The notes under the pieces: model-generated
The model's database searches: none
What the model was told of the DNA's origin: nothing
Seen by the model: the letters and a program-made list of their open reading frames with translations, nothing else
In this document: in pieces, positions 17,924 through 27,349 of the stretch
Layout of the letters: each line of letters starts with the position of its first letter
Position numbering within the stretch: the first letter of the stretch is position 1
NCBI RefSeq assembly: GCF_002646595.1
Contig: NZ_PDUD01000027.1
Coordinates: 62,001-126,000, forward strand
Origin: Flavilitoribacter nigricans DSM 23189 = NBRC 102662
Lineage (GTDB): Bacteria > Bacteroidota > Bacteroidia > Chitinophagales > Saprospiraceae
Length of the DNA: 64,000 nucleotides
Direction of reading: 5' to 3'
Position numbers and translations under genes: made by a program

Positions 17924-18835
17924 ATGCCCACAGTACTCATTGGAGGAGGTAGCGGATTGATCGGCACCCGTCTGAGTGAATTATTGACCGAAAAAGGATA
18001 TACCGTCTGGCACCTGAGCCGGACACGGGATCCCGATGCCCGCTACAAAACTTTCCACTGGGACAGCGAAAAACAGCAGATCGACCAGGAGGCTGTGGAT
18101 GGCGCGGATTACATCATCAATCTCGCGGGGGCCGGTATTGCCGATCAGCGCTGGACGAAAAAACGAAAAAGGGTCATCATCGACAGTCGGGTAGATACCA
18201 CCCTGTTACTGCGGGATGCCATTCAGCGTTCGGCCGGTGCACCTAAGGCATTCCTGTCCGCTTCTGGGGCCAATATTTACGGCGACCAGGGAGATGAACT
18301 GCTGACGGAAACCCATCCGCCGGGAGACGGCTTTTTCGGCGTATCCTGTGTAGCCTGGGAAAAGGCCGTGCAGGAGGTAGCTGAACTCGGCATCCGGACG
18401 GTTATTTTGCGAACGGGCGTGGTGCTGACTACCAAAGGGGGAGCCCTGCCCAAAATGACCATGCCGATGGCTTTTATGGCCGGCGTTTATTTCGGCGACG
18501 GGCAACAGTGGATGTCCTGGATACATATCGACGATATCTGCCGGATGTACCTGCACGGCATCGAACAGGAAAACGTAGAGGGCCCCTACAATGCTGCGGC
18601 GCCCAATCCCGAAAGGAATAAAGATTTTATCGAGACGGCGGCCGAAGTGCAGGATAAACCGGTGATCATGTTGTCGGCTCCGGTCTTTGCCCTGAAACTG
18701 GGACTGGGGGAAATGTCCCACGCCGTTCTGGACAGTGTGAGGCTTTCGGTAGAAAAGATCCTGGGTACCGGTTTTACCTTTGATTTCCCGGAATTGAGAG
18801 AAGCGCTGGCTGAAGTTTTCCGGGAAGAAAAGTAA
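17924..18835 (+). CDS. TIGR01777 family NAD(P)-binding epimerase-like protein
   Basis: This is an extended short-chain dehydrogenase fold of about 303 residues from the start MPTVLIGGGSGLIGTRLSE. An earlier ATG at 17888 would prefix 12 residues before the nucleotide-binding strand and is less likely. The family pattern is well kept: GGGSGLIG for cofactor binding, DYIINLAGAGIADQRWTKK, SASGANIYGDQGDE, and PMAFMAGVYFGDGQQWMSWIHIDD. The C-terminal domain (FALKLGLGEMSHAVLDSVR) is the short extension seen in this family. The substrate is unknown; related proteins are called SulA- or YfcH-like. Confidence 0.9.
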   Translation: MPTVLIGGGSGLIGTRLSELLTEKGYTVWHLSRTRDPDARYKTFHWDSEKQQIDQEAVDGADYIINLAGAGIADQRWTKKRKRVIIDSRVDTTLLLRDAIQRSAGAPKAFLSASGANIYGDQGDELLTETHPPGDGFFGVSCVAWEKAVQEVAELGIRTVILRTGVVLTTKGGALPKMTMPMAFMAGVYFGDGQQWMSWIHIDDICRMYLHGIEQENVEGPYNAAAPNPERNKDFIETAAEVQDKPVIMLSAPVFALKLGLGEMSHAVLDSVRLSVEKILGTGFTFDFPELREALAEVFREEK

Positions 18836-18866
18836 GGCCGGCAGAGCACAAGCCGGTTGCCGGCGC

Positions 18867-19046
18867 TCAGTACTCCAAAATACACAGTCTGGAATTTTTA
18901 TGGTGTCGGATGTTCGGCAGGGAAATGTCCGTGATGGCCGCTGATCTTCTTCCGTAAATGTGGATCAGGCTGGAATCGTGTAAATAATCGACGTCCATCG
19001 TGTGAATCAGTGATTTATCCAAAAAGAAGTAAAGCCGGTCCTGGTT
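18867..19046 (-). pseudogene. Possible C-terminal gene remnant
   Basis: A minus-strand frame of about 59 codons with convincing composition (LYFFLDKSLIHTMDVDYLH, then DISLPNIRHHKNSRLCILEY) ends in TGA at 18867. Upstream, the frame runs into a CT-rich repeat (TCTCCCGATCTCC) and then a stop, with no start codon or ribosome site. It is best read as the surviving end of a disrupted gene. The family is unknown. Confidence 0.35.
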
Positions 19047-19159
19047 GAGCGTTGCTTTTCCCCCTCTCCCGATCTCCTTGTCTCCCGATCTTAGTTAATG
19101 TGATCAATTGGACCTCGGCTTATTAGCTTGTTGTTATCACCTGGCTGATCCCTAACAAC

Positions 19160-19198
19160 AAAAGCCCCTAAGCACGGCATTCGACGCACTTAAGGGCT
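19160..19198 (-). terminator. Terminator of the HAD phosphatase gene
   Basis: On the minus strand, a stem (AGCCCCTAAG at 19163-19172 against CTTAAGGGCT at 19189-19198, one mismatch) is followed by TTTTG. It lies 75 bp downstream of the gene end at 19273. Confidence 0.65.
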
Positions 19199-19272
19199 CT
19201 TGGTTCTATTTTTTATGCTACCTGTTGATAGACAGCCGGTTAGGGTGTGAAACAAAAGAAGGGTACGTAGTA

Positions 19273-19704
19273 CTACTCCTTAAAAACTTCGATCTCGTGG
19301 GTTTGTACCACCAGATCCGTAAATTTCCCCTTGAATCGAGTCGCCTTAACGATGTGGTTGTCGATCCAGTGGTAGTTTCCACCCCGCGGTTTGTTCATCA
19401 ACAGAGCGTGGTATTTGAAGTTATGCTTTTTCAACCATTCTTCGGTGATTTCCCGGTGCTCTTCCGTTCTGGAGGTAAAGAAGGTAATGACGTGACCTTC
19501 ATCGTACCACTTATTCAGAATTTTGAGTGCATCCGGATAAGGAAGCGTTGTGCCCATCCTTTCCGGTTCTTCGTTGGGAATATCGTCGCAAATCGTGCCA
19601 TCAATGTCAATCAAAAAGTTTTTGACTGTTTCCGGAAGTAGAGGGCTGATCGTCTCTCCCTTCTCGTTGAAGGCAGTGTGCAACTGATGATTTTCGGTAG
19701 CCAT
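19273..19704 (-). CDS. Small HAD superfamily phosphatase
   Basis: About 143 residues from the start MATENHQLHTAF; an upstream frame extension to 19794 adds a hydrophobic run that is more likely noncoding. Motif I is FLIDIDGTICDD with the nucleophile and acid aspartates (DID). Motif II is VITFFTSRTEEHR with the conserved threonine/serine. A lysine in MNKPRGGNYHWIDNH serves motif III. It lacks a cap domain, so it probably acts on a protein, sugar or nucleotide phosphate with an open site. Relatives are sometimes mislabelled phosphoheptose isomerase. Substrate unknown. Confidence 0.8.
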   Translation of the reverse strand: MATENHQLHTAFNEKGETISPLLPETVKNFLIDIDGTICDDIPNEEPERMGTTLPYPDALKILNKWYDEGHVITFFTSRTEEHREITEEWLKKHNFKYHALLMNKPRGGNYHWIDNHIVKATRFKGKFTDLVVQTHEIEVFKE

Positions 19705-19810
19705 GAAAAAAATATTTCTTAATAAAAAAATGCAATAGAACAGCAAAAATACAATTAGCTCGGCAAATGGACCCCGGATTTCCCGAAATTTCACAAAAAT
19801 TTAAAAAGCG

Positions 19811-20716
19811 TTAGAAATCAATGTATTCCGTCGGATCGATCGGTTTGCCTTTGTACCAAAGTTCAAAATGGAGGTGCGGACCGTTGGACATCGTGCCGGT
19901 ATTCCCGATCACCGCAACGGCCTCGCCGGCCTTTACGTAGCTGCCTACTTCCTTGAGTAACACGGAATTGTGCTTGTAGAAGGTGATCAGGTTACTACTG
20001 TGCTGAATACCGATGGTATTACCGGTCTCGAGCGTCCAGTCGGACAGAAAAACGTAGCCGTCCATGGCCGCCTTGATGGGCGTATTTTTGGGCGCCAGCA
20101 CATCCACACCGAAGTGCTCTTTATCCGGCATGAATCCGGCGCTGATCTCTCCGGAGATCGGAGAGGAGAAAAATAAGCGTTCCAGTGGGGTATCTTTCGG
20201 GGAGAGGTTGGTGGTGCGTGGTGCCTGGGCTTTTACGCCTACTTCTTCCAGCGTCAGTTCGTTGCGCAGTTCGAGTTCTTCTTCGGAAAGTTCGGCGGCG
20301 GTATCGGCCACCGCTTCGTCCATCATCTCCGGATCTACCTTGGGAACATCGTCTTCGGTAACGACCTCTCCGACGAGAATACGACGGAAATTTTCGGAAT
20401 ATTTGCGGTGGGTAACCAGTTCATCTTCCAGTTCTTCCACCTGCCGGTAGAGTTCCCGGATCTCCTGATCCTGCATGACGTCGCCGTATCCCGGCACGTA
20501 TTTACGGAGCGGAGTGAATGCGATCATCAGCCACACCAAAATGGCCATGATCACCAGCACGCTACTCAGCAGTACGTAGATATTCAACAAACTGAGTTTC
20601 GTAGAATTCACCTCTTCAAAGGTCTCATCGTTCATCACCACCAATCGGTAGGTATTGGACAGACTTTCCCGAAAACGCTGCCATTTTCCCTTGTGTATTT
20701 GGTTTTCCTCTGACAT
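19811..20716 (-). CDS. M23 family membrane-anchored peptidase
   Basis: This 301-residue cell-wall hydrolase-like protein has a cytoplasmic N-terminus, one membrane segment at about 42-66 (LLNIYVLLSSVLVIMAILVW), a coiled-coil stretch (QEIRELYRQVEELEDELVTH) and a C-terminal LytM domain from about 190. Zinc ligands are visible in HFGVDVLAP (first His and Asp) and in GPHLHFELW (HxH). It therefore looks catalytically complete. It is divergent from the PorW-like gene, an arrangement that I recall as frequent in Bacteroidota but have not verified, and may act on peptidoglycan around the secretion machinery. Confidence 0.9.
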   Translation of the reverse strand: MSEENQIHKGKWQRFRESLSNTYRLVVMNDETFEEVNSTKLSLLNIYVLLSSVLVIMAILVWLMIAFTPLRKYVPGYGDVMQDQEIRELYRQVEELEDELVTHRKYSENFRRILVGEVVTEDDVPKVDPEMMDEAVADTAAELSEEELELRNELTLEEVGVKAQAPRTTNLSPKDTPLERLFFSSPISGEISAGFMPDKEHFGVDVLAPKNTPIKAAMDGYVFLSDWTLETGNTIGIQHSSNLITFYKHNSVLLKEVGSYVKAGEAVAVIGNTGTMSNGPHLHFELWYKGKPIDPTEYIDF

Positions 20717-20720
20717 AACC

Positions 20721-20751
20721 TTTAATTATCGCTCAGAATAAAATAATTTTG
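20721..20751 (+). promoter_or_regulatory. Candidate promoter for the PorW-like gene
   Basis: TTTA at 20721-20724 and TAATTTTG at 20744-20751 are 19 bp apart, close to the Bacteroidetes consensus TTTG-N19-TAnnTTTG. Transcription would begin about 155 bp before the start codon. Confidence 0.4.
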
Positions 20752-20914
20752 TGCGCTTTTAGTTTAATACTCAGCAAGGTGTACATTAATTTTCAGGCGC
20801 AACATCTATCGATCGGCTGATCCGATCACCGCGCAAAAATAAACACAAAACGGGGCAATAGGTAGAAAACCTACCCGTATCGCTCCGTAATAAGGATACT
20901 TTAACGCTTTTGGT

Positions 20915-23914
20915 ATGTATTTTGGTTTAAAACGCTCATTAAAGATTATCGGTATTGGCGGGATGCTTTTCCTGCTGGGTGCCTGTACTACGCAGAAACG
21001 AAGGGGAGACTTGTCCATGATGGGTAAGCTGTGGCACAACACCACGGCTCACTACAACGGCTATTTCAATGCCGATGAGATAATGACGGCCAGCTTCCAG
21101 ACGCTTGAAGATCAATATCAGGATAACTACAACCAGATGTTGCCGATGTACGAATACATCGCTACGGACAACCACCAGACGGTTGTCAGTGATCTGGACG
21201 AAGCCATCAAAAAGGTGAGTGTAGTGGTGAACCTGCACCGGCAAAGTAACTGGACGGACGATTGTTATTTGCTCGTGGGGCAGGCCCAGTTCCTGAAAAA
21301 GGATTACGAATCAGCGGAGGAAACGCTCCGGTATATGATGGACGAATTCAGTCCCGCAAAGATGGCCAAGCTGGAGAAAAAGACCGCAAAGGCCAGCAAA
21401 AAGCGTGGCGGTAAGACTACAACGTCCAAATCCAAAAGTCCGGCCAAAGATGATAAAGGGGAAGTACTGAGCGGACGCGATGCCGAAAAGGCACGGAAGC
21501 GGTACAACCGCGAACTCAAGAAAAAGCGGCGCCAGGCCAAGAAGAACAGCAGCAAAAATCGCAAGAAAAAATCTTCCAGCCGGAAAAAAGACGAAGCGGA
21601 AACCCCGAAACCGGAAGTAGAAACTCCGGCCGAGACTCCGGAAGAAGCCACCGAAGAGGCCGCCAGTCCGGAACCCGTGGAGACTGCTCCCACTACCATC
21701 CGCCTGTCCGACAGTAACGAGCCGCTGGTGGATCCCAATCCGCCCAACTATTTCCTCAAGCACCGCCCGGCTTACCAGGAAGGTGTACTCTGGCTGGCCA
21801 AAACCCTGATCGAAAGAGATAATTACGATAATGCGCTGCGGCTGCTCAGCCAGCTGGAGCGGGATCCCAATACATTTGACGATGTGCGCGACCAGCTCGC
21901 CGGCGTACAGGCTTACTACTTTATCAAGCGCAAAGACTATCCGCAGGCTATCGGTTTCCTGGAGCAGGCAGTAGCCAGTAACCTGGATCGCAACGACCGC
22001 GCGCGTTACGCCTACATCAAGGCGCAGCTGCAGCAGCGGATCGGCCAGAGCGGAGCGGCTTACGCCAGCTTTGAGGAAGTACTGAAGCTGAGTAACATTT
22101 ACGAACTGGAATTCAGCGCCCGGCTGAACATCGCCCAAAATAAATGGCGCAGCGGGGAAGGTACCGGTGAAGAAGCCAAGCGCAATCTGGAAAAAATGCT
22201 GAAAGATCCGAAAAACGCAGAGTATTCGGATCAGATCTACTACGCACTCGGTGAGATCGCCCTGGAATCCGGTGATCGGACGGAAGCTATTTCTTATTTC
22301 CAGCAATCTCTGAACTCCAACTCCCGGAATAACAATCAAAAAGCGGAGGCGTATTACCGCCTCGGACGGCTGTTCTTCGAGGAGGAATCCTTCGTGGACG
22401 CCAAGTACTATTTCGATAGTACCCTGCAGGTCATGCCGGCAACGGACAACCGCTACCAGGAAGTGAAAAAACAGGCGACCAATCTCACGGAGATTGCCGC
22501 TAATCTGGAACTGATCACCCTGCAGGACAGTCTGCTCCGCATCAGCCAGATGACGGAAGATGAAAGACTGGAACTGGCCACGATGATCAAGCAAAAGCAG
22601 GATGAGGCCAAATTGCAGGCCAGCCTGGCCAGCGCCAATTCCGGTGGAAAATCACTGGGTAACCGGGATCGTTTCGGTGGAGCCCGCACGGTTTCCAACC
22701 GCGGCGCACTGAAGAAAGAGTCGAGCTTCTTTGCCTACAATGACCGGGCACTGAAGAATGGTAAACGGGCCTTTGATCGCAAATGGGGTGACCGGTCCCT
22801 GGAAGATGACTGGCGCCGGTCCAATCGCTCCTCCTCTTTTGGTACGGAAGAAGAAACGATCGTGGAGGAAACCGTGGTGGCAGCTATCGACCCGAACAAC
22901 GTAAGCGAATATCTCGGGGATTTTCCGAAAACGCCGGCCGATGTGGAAAAGGCCAACAGCCTGATCCGCGAAGCCATGTTCACCCTGGGATCACTGTATC
23001 GCGAGAGATTGAATAATTACGGTCAGACCGTCAATATCCTGGAAGAGTTGAACGAGCGTTTTCCGGGCAGCAACTACGAACTGGATTCGTGGTATCTGCT
23101 GTACCTGACCTATAAGGATATGAATAATTCGGCCAAGGCGGACGAGTATTTCAACAAGATCATACAGAAGTACCCCAGTACGAATTACGCCAAACTGCTG
23201 AAGGATCCGAACTATGCATCCGAATACCTGGACGAAGAACGCAAGCTGAATATGGCTTACGACAATGTATACGCCCAGTTCAGCAACGGCCGCTACCAGG
23301 AAGCTTACAATGCCAGTAACGTGGCCCTGCAAAAACTGGTAGGACAACATCCGCTGAAGCCGAAGTACGCACTGCTCATGGCTATGAGTATGGGCAATAT
23401 TAAAGGCAAGGACGCTTACGTGCAGGAGTTGCAGCGGGTAGTAGCTACTTATCCCGATAGTGAAGAACAAAAGCGGGCCAAAGAGATCCTGCGGGCGCTG
23501 GGCGTTGCCGGTGCGCGTTTGCCGGGTGGTGCGGAGGAAGCCAACTCCAATTTCACCTACAGTGAAAATGAGTTGCACTACGTCATCGTCGTGTTCAACG
23601 AAGGCCAGGGGCAGTTAAATGATCTGCGGGTGAAGATCTCAGACTACAATGAGAAATACCACAAACTGGATAAGATCCGTCCGGCCAGTATTTACCTCGG
23701 TCAGGATAATAAGACGCCGGTAGTGGTGCTGCGTAAGTTTAAAGATAAGAACGAGGCCATGCGTTACTACGACGGTATTCAGAAAAATAAAACCGAGTTT
23801 GTCGAGGCCGGTATTCCTTTCGAAGTAATGCCGATATCGCAGAACAACTACCGCCAGATCATCCGGGCCCGCTCGGTAGACGGCTACAAGGAGTTCTTCG
23901 ACAGCAATTATTGA
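20915..23914 (+). CDS. porW: PorW/SprE-like lipoprotein of the type IX secretion system
   Basis: This 999-residue lipoprotein has its signal at 1-23 and the lipobox LLGAC with Cys24. The segment after the lipobox (MMGKLWHNTTAHYNGYFNAD) is typical of PorW/SprE, required for T9SS function and, in gliders, motility. TPR-like pairs flank a long lysine-rich linker at about 140-260 (KKKRRQAKKNSSKNRKKK, then an EAP-rich part). More TPR-like repeats follow to about 880, and a C-terminal SPOR-like segment (YVIVVFNEGQGQLNDLRVKI to YRQIIRARSV) closes the protein. The family and the T9SS substrate at 36923 support this call. The gene is followed by a strong terminator. Confidence 0.85.
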   Translation: MYFGLKRSLKIIGIGGMLFLLGACTTQKRRGDLSMMGKLWHNTTAHYNGYFNADEIMTASFQTLEDQYQDNYNQMLPMYEYIATDNHQTVVSDLDEAIKKVSVVVNLHRQSNWTDDCYLLVGQAQFLKKDYESAEETLRYMMDEFSPAKMAKLEKKTAKASKKRGGKTTTSKSKSPAKDDKGEVLSGRDAEKARKRYNRELKKKRRQAKKNSSKNRKKKSSSRKKDEAETPKPEVETPAETPEEATEEAASPEPVETAPTTIRLSDSNEPLVDPNPPNYFLKHRPAYQEGVLWLAKTLIERDNYDNALRLLSQLERDPNTFDDVRDQLAGVQAYYFIKRKDYPQAIGFLEQAVASNLDRNDRARYAYIKAQLQQRIGQSGAAYASFEEVLKLSNIYELEFSARLNIAQNKWRSGEGTGEEAKRNLEKMLKDPKNAEYSDQIYYALGEIALESGDRTEAISYFQQSLNSNSRNNNQKAEAYYRLGRLFFEEESFVDAKYYFDSTLQVMPATDNRYQEVKKQATNLTEIAANLELITLQDSLLRISQMTEDERLELATMIKQKQDEAKLQASLASANSGGKSLGNRDRFGGARTVSNRGALKKESSFFAYNDRALKNGKRAFDRKWGDRSLEDDWRRSNRSSSFGTEEETIVEETVVAAIDPNNVSEYLGDFPKTPADVEKANSLIREAMFTLGSLYRERLNNYGQTVNILEELNERFPGSNYELDSWYLLYLTYKDMNNSAKADEYFNKIIQKYPSTNYAKLLKDPNYASEYLDEERKLNMAYDNVYAQFSNGRYQEAYNASNVALQKLVGQHPLKPKYALLMAMSMGNIKGKDAYVQELQRVVATYPDSEEQKRAKEILRALGVAGARLPGGAEEANSNFTYSENELHYVIVVFNEGQGQLNDLRVKISDYNEKYHKLDKIRPASIYLGQDNKTPVVVLRKFKDKNEAMRYYDGIQKNKTEFVEAGIPFEVMPISQNNYRQIIRARSVDGYKEFFDSNY

Positions 23915-23942
23915 TCCGGCTTTGCCCGGTAGCTATACAAAA

Positions 23943-23982
23943 AGCGCCCCAATACTTCACAGGAAGTATCGGGGCGTTTGTG
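23943..23982. terminator. Bidirectional terminator between porW and mscL
   Basis: CGCCCCAATACTTC at 23945-23958 pairs with GAAGTATCGGGGCG at 23963-23976 with one mismatch and a 4-nt loop. T-rich tails exist on both strands (TTTGTGTTTT and CTTTTTG). Confidence 0.8.
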
Positions 23983-24033
23983 TTTTACCGAATTGCCCGG
24001 CAGCGTAGACCGGAGATATCCGGTCGCAACCGT

Positions 24034-24459
24034 TTATCCGTTTTGCTGCTTCAGCAGGTCGCGGATCTCGGCCAGCAGATCTTTTTCGGTAGGGCCGGGA
24101 GGAGGAGCGGGTGCGGCCTCTTCGGCTTCTTTTTTCTCCGTAAGTTTATTGTAAGTGCGAACGATCATGAAAATGACAAAGGCAATGATCAGAAAATCGA
24201 TCACCGTCTGAATGAACGCTCCGTATTTGATCAGAACGGCTTCGGTAACGACCTCCCCGTCCGCACCGATAACGGCATCCTTGAGCGTAATGGCCAGGTC
24301 GCTGAAATCGACTCCGCCCAGCGCGAGGCCGATCGGCGGCATGATCACATCACTGGTAAAGGATTTAACGATAGCTCCGAACGCACCGGCAATAATGACC
24401 GCTACGGCCAGCTCCAGTACGTTTCCCTTCATGATAAAAGCTTTAAACTCCTTCCACAT
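24034..24459 (-). CDS. mscL: Large-conductance mechanosensitive channel MscL
   Basis: This 141-residue inner-membrane pentameric channel releases solutes on hypo-osmotic shock. The N-terminal helix ([21 protein letters not shown]) leads into TM1 with the gating glycines and alanines ([19 protein letters not shown]), then [17 protein letters not shown]2 is [19 protein letters not shown]. The C-terminal tail carries an alanine/proline linker and an amphipathic bundle helix ([14 protein letters not shown]). The periplasmic loop is of usual length. It is convergent with porW across a shared terminator. Confidence 0.95.
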   Translation of the reverse strand: MWKEFKAFIMKGNVLELAVAVIIAGAFGAIVKSFTSDVIMPPIGLALGGVDFSDLAITLKDAVIGADGEVVTEAVLIKYGAFIQTVIDFLIIAFVIFMIVRTYNKLTEKKEAEEAAPAPPPGPTEKDLLAEIRDLLKQQNG

Positions 24460-24771
24460 AGAGGTATTTTTTTAAGATTAATGAATAAACTGATCCAGTC
24501 AGTTATATGGTTTTGGTCAACAATGGCGGAGGAATAAAGGGACTGCTGTCCGTATTATTTGTTTGGGAGCAACTATAAACTACGGTAAGAAAATGAATTG
24601 AGATCCATGGGATTTGCCGTTGAAAGATACACCGCTAATTGGAATTTCCAAAATACCGATGAAAACGGACGGCAAAAAAATAGGTGTGCGGCCGAAGCCA
24701 CACACCCTATCTGTTCAGTTCATCCGGCGATCCGCAGTAAAAACCGGACCATCGGATCGTCACATTATCGC
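24460..24771. other. Intergenic stretch between mscL and aconitase
   Basis: It carries the probable mscL promoter region and, at the far end, the aconitase terminator. No gene is seen. Confidence 0.5.
24674..24710 (-). terminator. Aconitase terminator with a TTCG loop
   Basis: On the minus strand, ATAGGGTGTGTGGC, loop TTCG and GCCGCACACCTAT form a stem with one bulge, followed by seven T. The stable tetraloop and U tract make this a strong intrinsic terminator. Confidence 0.8.
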
Positions 24772-27051
24772 TTATGCGCCCAGTTCCTGACGGATCTTGT
24801 TCAGTGCCGAACCGGCATTGACCCAGGAGATCTGCGCCTGGTTGTAGGTATGGGCTACTTCGAACTTATCTTCCGTTCCGTCGGCGTGTTTGGCCACGAC
24901 GGTCAGGTTTTTACCGGGGGCCATCGTGTCCAAACCGAGGATATCGATATGGTCATCCTGACGGATCTTATCGTAATCCGCAGGATTAACGAAGGTCAGT
25001 CCCAGCATACCCTGCTTCTTCAGATTGGTCTCGTGGATCCGTGCGAAAGATTTTACGATCACGGCCTTCACACCGAGGAAACGCGGTTCCATAGCTGCGT
25101 GCTCGCGGCTGGAGCCCTCTCCGTAGTTCTCTTCGCCAAATACCACGGTGCCGATGCCGTTGTCCCGGTACTTCAGACCGGAATCCGGAACGGCCATGTA
25201 TTCCGCTTCGGTAGCGCTGTCTACGTAGTTGGCTACTTTATTCGCTTCGCCGTTAAAGTAATTGATCGCTCCGATGAAACAGTTATTGGAGATATTTTGC
25301 AGGTGTCCGCGGTACTTCAGCCACGGTCCGGCCATGGAGATGTGGTCCGTAGTACACTTGCCTTTGGCTTTGATCAGCACCCGCATGTCCTTCAGCTGAT
25401 CCGATGTGATCGGCTTGAACGGGGTCAGTAGCTGGATACGATCGGAAGTCGGATCTACTTTTACTTCAATACCGCTTCCGTCGGCAGCCGGAGCTTCAAA
25501 ACCGGCATCTTCCACAGAAAAGCCTTTGGCGGGCAGTTCCACGCCGGTGGGCGGATCGAGCATCACGTCCTGACCTTCCTCGTTTTTGAGTTTGTCGGTC
25601 AGCGGGTTGAACGTCAGGTCACCGGCGATGGCCAGAGCCGTTACGATCTCCGGAGACGCCACGAAAGAGCGGGTCTGCGGGTTACCGTCGTTCCGCTTGG
25701 AGAAGTTCCGGTTGAAAGAGGTAATGATGGAGTTGGCCCGGGTAGGATCGTCGGTATGACGCGCCCACTGTCCGATACAGGGCCCGCAGGCATTAGCCAG
25801 TACCACGCCGCCCATTTCCTCAAAAGCCGTCAGTTGTCCGTCGCGCTGTACGGTGTAACGGATCTGCTCGGAACCCGGCGTGATGGTAAATTCTGCTTTC
25901 GCTTTCAGTTTCTTGGCAACCGCCTGCTTGGCCAGCGAAGCGGCGCGATCCAGATCTTCGTAGGAAGAGTTGGTACAGGAACCGATCAGTCCAACCTCCA
26001 GCTTTTGCGGGTAGTTGTTCTCTTTCACCGCTTCGGCGAATTTGGAGATCGGCCAGGCCAGGTCCGGCGTATAGGGGCCGTTGATGTGCGGCTCCAGGGT
26101 AGACAGGTCAATCTCGATGACCTGATCAAAATATTTTTCGGGATTTTCGTAGCATTCGGCATCACCGGTCAGGTGTTCGGCCACCTGGTCGGCCAGTTCG
26201 GCTACATCCGCGCGGTCCGTAGCGCGCAGGTAGCGGCTCATGGAGTCGTCGTAACCGAAAGTAGAGGTCGTGGCACCGATCTCCGCACCCATGTTACAAA
26301 TGGTACCTTTACCGGTACAGGACATGGATCGTGCGCCCGGGCCGAAGTATTCAACGATCGCGCCGGTACCACCCTTTACGGTCAGTACACCGGCTACTTT
26401 CAGGATCACGTCTTTGGAAGAAGTCCAGCCGTTGAGTTTTCCGGTCAGCTTAATGCCGATCAGTTTTGGCATTTTCAGTTCCCAGGGCATGCCGGCCATT
26501 ACGTCTACAGCATCCGCACCACCAACACCGATGGCTACCATTCCGAGACCGCCCGCATTAGGCGTGTGGGAGTCCGTACCGATCATCATACCGCCGGGGA
26601 AAGCGTAGTTTTCCAGTACGATCTGGTGGATGATACCCGCGCCCGGTTTCCAGAAACCGATGCCGTATTTATTGGAAACGGAGGATAGGAATTGGTATAC
26701 CTCCGAGTTGACGTCCTTAGCTTTTTGGAGGTCGGTATCCGCACCGATCTCCGCCTGGATCAGGTGATCACAGTGTACAGTTGAGGGAACAGCTGTTTTA
26801 TCCCGCCCACACATCATAAACTGCAACAGGGCCATCTGGGCCGTGGCGTCCTGCATCGCTACACGGTCCGGTGCAAAAAAGACATAATCTTTACCTCGAT
26901 TGAACTTTTGGAGTGGGGACTCTGGATGTAAATGAGAATACAGAATCTTTTCGGCCAGTGTGAGGGGATGCCCCAAAGTTTGTCTGGCTTCTTCAACTTT
27001 TTTGGGGAGCGATTCGTAAAACCCCTTAATCATATCAATATCAAATGCCAT
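24772..27051 (-). CDS. Aconitate hydratase (mitochondrial-type)
   Basis: This TCA-cycle enzyme interconverts citrate and isocitrate with a [4Fe-4S] cluster. About 759 residues from the start [12 protein letters not shown]; an upstream extension from 27096 is not needed. Cluster cysteines lie in [13 protein letters not shown] and [10 protein letters not shown]. Other family motifs are [21 protein letters not shown]-like [15 protein letters not shown], and the swivel-domain loop [14 protein letters not shown] with the catalytic serine and arginine. Length and order match the mitochondrial-type subgroup found in many Bacteroidota. A terminator follows the gene. Confidence 0.95.
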   Translation of the reverse strand: MAFDIDMIKGFYESLPKKVEEARQTLGHPLTLAEKILYSHLHPESPLQKFNRGKDYVFFAPDRVAMQDATAQMALLQFMMCGRDKTAVPSTVHCDHLIQAEIGADTDLQKAKDVNSEVYQFLSSVSNKYGIGFWKPGAGIIHQIVLENYAFPGGMMIGTDSHTPNAGGLGMVAIGVGGADAVDVMAGMPWELKMPKLIGIKLTGKLNGWTSSKDVILKVAGVLTVKGGTGAIVEYFGPGARSMSCTGKGTICNMGAEIGATTSTFGYDDSMSRYLRATDRADVAELADQVAEHLTGDAECYENPEKYFDQVIEIDLSTLEPHINGPYTPDLAWPISKFAEAVKENNYPQKLEVGLIGSCTNSSYEDLDRAASLAKQAVAKKLKAKAEFTITPGSEQIRYTVQRDGQLTAFEEMGGVVLANACGPCIGQWARHTDDPTRANSIITSFNRNFSKRNDGNPQTRSFVASPEIVTALAIAGDLTFNPLTDKLKNEEGQDVMLDPPTGVELPAKGFSVEDAGFEAPAADGSGIEVKVDPTSDRIQLLTPFKPITSDQLKDMRVLIKAKGKCTTDHISMAGPWLKYRGHLQNISNNCFIGAINYFNGEANKVANYVDSATEAEYMAVPDSGLKYRDNGIGTVVFGEENYGEGSSREHAAMEPRFLGVKAVIVKSFARIHETNLKKQGMLGLTFVNPADYDKIRQDDHIDILGLDTMAPGKNLTVVAKHADGTEDKFEVAHTYNQAQISWVNAGSALNKIRQELGA

Positions 27052-27349
27052 AGTAAGAATTTTAATGTTAACAGCTAGGATAAAACAGGTTGACAAAAGT
27101 AAAAGATAATGTCATATTTTGTAGCATATTGCCAGTATTTACAACACCTGAAGGCTCTTTTCGTTTGCATCCTCCAAAGAAGAGCAACAAAGTTTGTTAA
27201 TTTAGAAAGCTTGCCGCATTATTGCGACTGCAAATAGCCGCCGGTCGGGTGCCGGAAGCTGCTCTTCGGCTTGAAAATCGAACCTTTTGCGAGCGATTTT
27301 GACCGACTGAACGGGAAAAAACCGCCCGGTGGGCCTAAATTGGAATATA

